This document shows positions 13,234-15,945 of a DNA stretch of 15,945 nucleotides, in pieces. Made by a program: the position numbers and the translations under genes. Position 1 is the stretch's first letter. Each line of letters starts with the position of its first letter. This DNA is from Proteobacteria bacterium SG_bin5 (GTDB lineage: Bacteria > Pseudomonadota > Alphaproteobacteria > Sphingomonadales > Sphingomonadaceae). Below the pieces are notes generated by a model, which saw only the letters and a list, made by a program, of their open reading frames with translations, searched no databases and was not told the origin of the DNA. The stretch spans positions 187 to 16,131 of the forward strand of contig LWDI01000029.1 in NCBI GenBank assembly GCA_002083475.1, written 5' to 3'.

Positions 13234-14757
13234 ATGGACGCCGCCACGTCGCTCGCAGGGGATTTCGCGACCTTAGCCTCATCGATCGCGCTTCATGCCC
13301 GCGAGCGGGGGCGGGCGCCAGCCCTGATCGCCGAGGGCGAGACGCTCGATTATGCCGGGCTCGACGCGGCGATGGACCGCGTCGCCGCCGCGCTCCAGCG
13401 CGATGGGCTCGCGCGCGGGCAGGCGGTCGCGATCTGCGGCGCGGCGGGGCTCGATTATGTCGCGGTGTTCCTGGGGACGCTGCGCGCGGGCGGCGCCGCG
13501 ACCCCGCTCGCGCCGAGCGCGACCCCCGCGCAGCTCGCCGCGATGATCGCCGATTCGGGCGCCGATCACGTCTTCGTCGACGCCGCCGTCCGCCTGGCGC
13601 TCAGCAATCAGGCGATCGGCGCGCGGGTGATCGAGCTCGGCAGCCCCGAATATCGCGCCTGGCTCGCCGCGCCCGGCCATGCGCCGCACCCGATCGCGAT
13701 CGCACCCGAGGACCCGTTCAACATCATCTATTCCTCGGGCACCACCGGCACCCCCAAGGGCATCGTCCAGAGCCACGCGATGCGCTGGGCGCATATCCAC
13801 CGCAACGCCGGCGCGGGCTTCGGCACGGCGGTGACGATGGTCGCGACCCCGCTTTATTCGAACACCACGCTGGTCGTGTTCCTGCCGACGCTCGGTTGGG
13901 GCGGCACGGCGGTGCTGATGGCCAAGTTCGACGCGCGCCGCTTCCTGGAACTCGCCGAGGCGCACCGCGCGACCCATGCGATGCTGGTGCCGGTGCAATA
14001 TCAGCGGATCATGGCGCTGCCCGATTTCGATCGCTTCGATCTGTCGAGCTTTCGCCTGAAAACCTGCACCTCGGCGCCCTTCGCGCCCGCGCTCAAGGCC
14101 GATGTGGTCGCGCGCTGGCCGGGGCTGTTGATCGAATATTATGGTATGACCGAGGGCGGCGGCACGACCATGCTCAACTGCACCGCTCATCCGACCAAGC
14201 TCCACACGGTCGGCGTGCCGGTCGAGGGGCATGACATTCGCCTGATCGACGAGGAGGGGCGCGAGGTGCCCCCGGGCGAAAGCGGCGAGGTCGTCGGCCG
14301 CAGCCCGGCGATGATGAACGGCTATCACCGCCGCGCCGACGCCACTCGCGCCGCCGAATGGTTCGACGCGCAAGGGCGCCGCTTCATCCGCCACGGCGAT
14401 CTCGGCCGGTTCGACGAGGACGGCTTTCTGATCCTGATGGATCGCAAGAAGGACGTGATCATCTCGGGCGGGTTCAACATCTATCCCTCGGACCTCGAAG
14501 CCGTGCTCGCCCAGCATCCGCTGGTCGCCGATTGCGCGGTGGTGGGGGTGGCGAGCGACGATTGGGGCGAAACGCCGGTCGGCTTTTTCGTGCCCGCAGC
14601 CCCCGAGGCCGATGCGGCGGCGATCCTCGCCTGGGCCAACGCCCAGCTCGGCCGCACCCAGCGGCTGCACGCGCTCGAGGCGGTCACCGAATTGCCGCGC
14701 AGCGCGATCGGCAAAGTCTTGAAACGCGAATTGCGCGATGCCTGGAGCCGCCGATGA
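13234..14757 (+). CDS. AMP-forming acyl-CoA ligase (class I adenylate-forming enzyme)
   Basis: A 507-aa enzyme that activates a carboxylic acid to acyl-AMP and then acyl-CoA. The P-loop is YSSGTTGTPKG (166-176). YGMTE lies at 303-307, the ribose-binding D389 in HGDLGRFDEDGFLI (387-400), and the hinge/CoA segment DRKKDVIISGGFNIYPSDLE at 403-422. The C-terminal catalytic lysine is K494 in PRSAIGKVLKREL. All core motifs are intact. Substrate class (fatty, aromatic or terpenoid acid) cannot be read from these motifs. The ATG at 13234 has AGGGGA before it; an in-frame ATG 19 codons upstream lacks such a site. The stop overlaps the start of the next gene (ATGA), a thioesterase, so the two are made together. 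Confidence 0.94.
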   Translation: MDAATSLAGDFATLASSIALHARERGRAPALIAEGETLDYAGLDAAMDRVAAALQRDGLARGQAVAICGAAGLDYVAVFLGTLRAGGAATPLAPSATPAQLAAMIADSGADHVFVDAAVRLALSNQAIGARVIELGSPEYRAWLAAPGHAPHPIAIAPEDPFNIIYSSGTTGTPKGIVQSHAMRWAHIHRNAGAGFGTAVTMVATPLYSNTTLVVFLPTLGWGGTAVLMAKFDARRFLELAEAHRATHAMLVPVQYQRIMALPDFDRFDLSSFRLKTCTSAPFAPALKADVVARWPGLLIEYYGMTEGGGTTMLNCTAHPTKLHTVGVPVEGHDIRLIDEEGREVPPGESGEVVGRSPAMMNGYHRRADATRAAEWFDAQGRRFIRHGDLGRFDEDGFLILMDRKKDVIISGGFNIYPSDLEAVLAQHPLVADCAVVGVASDDWGETPVGFFVPAAPEADAAAILAWANAQLGRTQRLHALEAVTELPRSAIGKVLKRELRDAWSRR

Positions 14758-15524
14758 CGACGCTCGCCCAAATCCTCGCCGATCGCGAACCCGTTTGCGG
14801 CGGCTTTCAGACGCGCATCCCCGCCGATTGGATGCAGGGGCGCACCAGCTATGGCGGGCTGTCGAGCGCGCTCGCGCTGCAGGCGGCGCTGCTCGCCGAG
14901 CCCGATCTGCCGCCGCTGCGCTCGGCGCAGATCGCCTTCATCGGGCCGCTCGCGGGCGAAGTGCGCGTGACCGCGCTCAAGCTCCGGCGCGGGCGCAACG
15001 CCGCTTTCCTCCAGGCCGATGTCGCGAGCGAGGCCGGGCTCGGCTTGCGCGCGATCTTCGTCTTCATGCGCGACCAGGCCTCGCGCGTCGATCTCCAAGC
15101 GCCCGTCGTCGCGCATCGCCCGCCGCCGCCCGATACCAAGCTCTGGTCGGGCCCCCAGGGTTTTTTCGCCTCGAACATGGAGTTTTTCGACCTGAAGCTC
15201 CCCGAACTCGGCCCCGCCGAATTGCTGCGCTGGGGGCGGCTGAAAGCGCGCGAGGGGCTCGATCCCGTCGTCCATCTGCTGACGATGGGCGACGCCCTGC
15301 CCCCCGCGCCGATCCGGCTGCTGGGGATGGGCGCGCCGATCAGCTCGCTCAGCTGGCAGATCAATTTGCTCACCCCCGAACCCGCCACCACCGATGGCTG
15401 GTGGCTGCTCGCCGCCAAGGCCGATCACGCGCGCGGCGGCGTGGCGAGCCAGGCGATGCGCCTGTGGAACGCGGACGGGGTGCTGGTGGCGGAAGGGACG
15501 CAGAGCGTGGCGTTGTTCGGCTAG
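14754..15524 (+). CDS. TesB-like acyl-CoA thioesterase (double hotdog)
   Basis: A 256-aa protein with two hotdog-like halves. The N-terminal half has the GRTSYGG (29-35) pattern followed by a long helix, as in TesB/acyl-CoA thioesterase II relatives. The C-terminal half has ISSLSWQINLL and the strands WWLLAAKADHARGG and LVAEGTQSVALFG. It likely hydrolyses acyl-CoA in the cytoplasm; the acyl group is unknown. It is translationally coupled to the acyl-CoA ligase (4-nt overlap). A ligase and a thioesterase working in opposite directions usually means either a CoA-recycling/overflow valve or different substrates within one pathway. Confidence 0.85.
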   Translation: MTTLAQILADREPVCGGFQTRIPADWMQGRTSYGGLSSALALQAALLAEPDLPPLRSAQIAFIGPLAGEVRVTALKLRRGRNAAFLQADVASEAGLGLRAIFVFMRDQASRVDLQAPVVAHRPPPPDTKLWSGPQGFFASNMEFFDLKLPELGPAELLRWGRLKAREGLDPVVHLLTMGDALPPAPIRLLGMGAPISSLSWQINLLTPEPATTDGWWLLAAKADHARGGVASQAMRLWNADGVLVAEGTQSVALFG

Positions 15525-15545
15525 GCGCACCGCCCAGCGTCAAAA

Positions 15546-15562
15546 CGACAATTTGCGACAAT
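15546..15562. promoter_or_regulatory. 10-bp-spaced direct repeat upstream of the EF-hand gene
   Basis: CGACAAT occurs at 15546-15552 and again at 15556-15562, exactly one helical turn apart. Such head-to-tail repeats are typical binding sites of OmpR/PhoB-type response regulators. A CAATAT (15559-15564) overlapping the second copy could serve as a -10 element, with transcription starting about 70 nt before the EF-hand ATG. The repeat is seen; regulator and promoter are inferred. Confidence 0.4.
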
Positions 15563-15642
15563 ATCCCCCGCCGCCGGACACAGGCGGGCGACAGCCGCGG
15601 GGCAGATGCACGGCGACAGGGTCGTTCCCCGAAAGGATATCG

Positions 15643-15945
15643 ATGAACCGTTTGCTGCTTGCCGCGCTGTTGAGCGCCGTCGCCGGAGCCGGTGTCGCCG
15701 CCGCGCAAAACACCGCCCCCGCCCCCGCCAACAAGCCGATGCGCGCCGACGCCAATGGCGATGGCGGCGTGAGCCGCGCCGAATTCATCGCCGAGGCCGG
15801 GCGCCGCTTCGACGCGATGGACACGAACAAGGACGGCACGCTCAGCCGCGACGAGCGCCGCGCCTGGCACGAGGCGCATCGCGCGATGCGGCGCGGCGGC
15901 CCCGAGGGCGCGGGCGCTCCGCCACCGCCCCCGGGCGAGGCGCCG
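15643..15945 (+). CDS. Exported EF-hand calcium-binding protein, 3'-truncated by the window edge
   Basis: The first 101 codons are present with no stop before the window ends. Residues 1-21 form a clear Sec signal peptide (NRLLLAALLSAVAGAG, then small residues and AAAQ), so the protein is periplasmic or secreted. Two canonical EF-hand loops follow: D36-N38-D40-G41-S44-E47 and D60-N62-D64-G65-S68-E71, each with every calcium ligand position filled. After them comes an Arg/Gly/Pro-rich tail (about 83-101). AAGGA lies 7 nt before the ATG. Small EF-hand proteins of this kind are common in sphingomonads; their exact roles are mostly unknown. Calcium binding is well supported; a specific function is not. 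Confidence 0.88.
   Translation, partial: MNRLLLAALLSAVAGAGVAAAQNTAPAPANKPMRADANGDGGVSRAEFIAEAGRRFDAMDTNKDGTLSRDERRAWHEAHRAMRRGGPEGAGAPPPPPGEAP

Noticed and set aside
13279..14670. A 463-codon minus-strand open frame opposite the acyl-CoA ligase
   Set aside because: Same explanation; the plus-strand frame has every ligase motif and the antisense product shows none.

Overview
The window looks like chromosomal DNA of a GC-rich alphaproteobacterium, most likely of the order Sphingomonadales. Three things suggest this: the high GC content (62-64% in the stretches I counted by hand, visibly higher on the right), the sdhB / PaaI-like thioesterase / zapE / mdh / suc gene neighbourhood, and short palindromic intergenic repeats of a kind I remember as common in that group. 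The taxonomic call rests on memory, not on a search. I see no rRNA, tRNA, CRISPR array, transposase or phage gene.

Left part (1-9243, all on the minus strand): a TCA-cycle block. In transcription order it reads sdhB, a hotdog thioesterase, zapE, mdh, a CopG/RHH antitoxin, a PIN toxin, a small exported protein of unknown function, sucD, sucA (2-oxoglutarate dehydrogenase E1) and the first 11 codons of sucB (E2). Two expected partners are missing. No sucC lies beside sucD: the mdh-sucD gap is filled by the RHH-PIN-exported protein unit, whose three genes overlap one another. No sdhCDA lies upstream of sdhB, which instead faces a divergent dehydrogenase gene. Two copies of a 97-bp double-hairpin repeat sit in the sucA-sucB and zapE-mdh gaps, and a different 80-bp element with perfect 26-bp inverted arms lies in front of zapE.

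Middle part (9244-11656): a divergent regulatory gap, a plus-strand short-chain dehydrogenase (SDR), a strong 37-nt hairpin between convergent genes, and a minus-strand creD-type inner-membrane protein without creBC.

Right part (11732-15945): a minus-strand glutathione S-transferase plus SDR pair (4-nt overlap) lies opposite a plus-strand acyl-CoA ligase plus TesB-like thioesterase pair (also 4-nt overlap), sharing an 84-bp promoter gap. Together they look like a small CoA-dependent acid or xenobiotic metabolism module of unknown substrate. The window ends inside an exported EF-hand protein whose upstream region carries a 10-bp-spaced direct repeat.

The most interesting points are the toxin-antitoxin/exported-protein unit inside the TCA operon with its own palindromic operator candidate, the dispersed TCA subunit genes, and the two palindromic repeat families. 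I found no clear case for a wholly new system. The three-gene overlapping unit at 4082-5317 is the best candidate.
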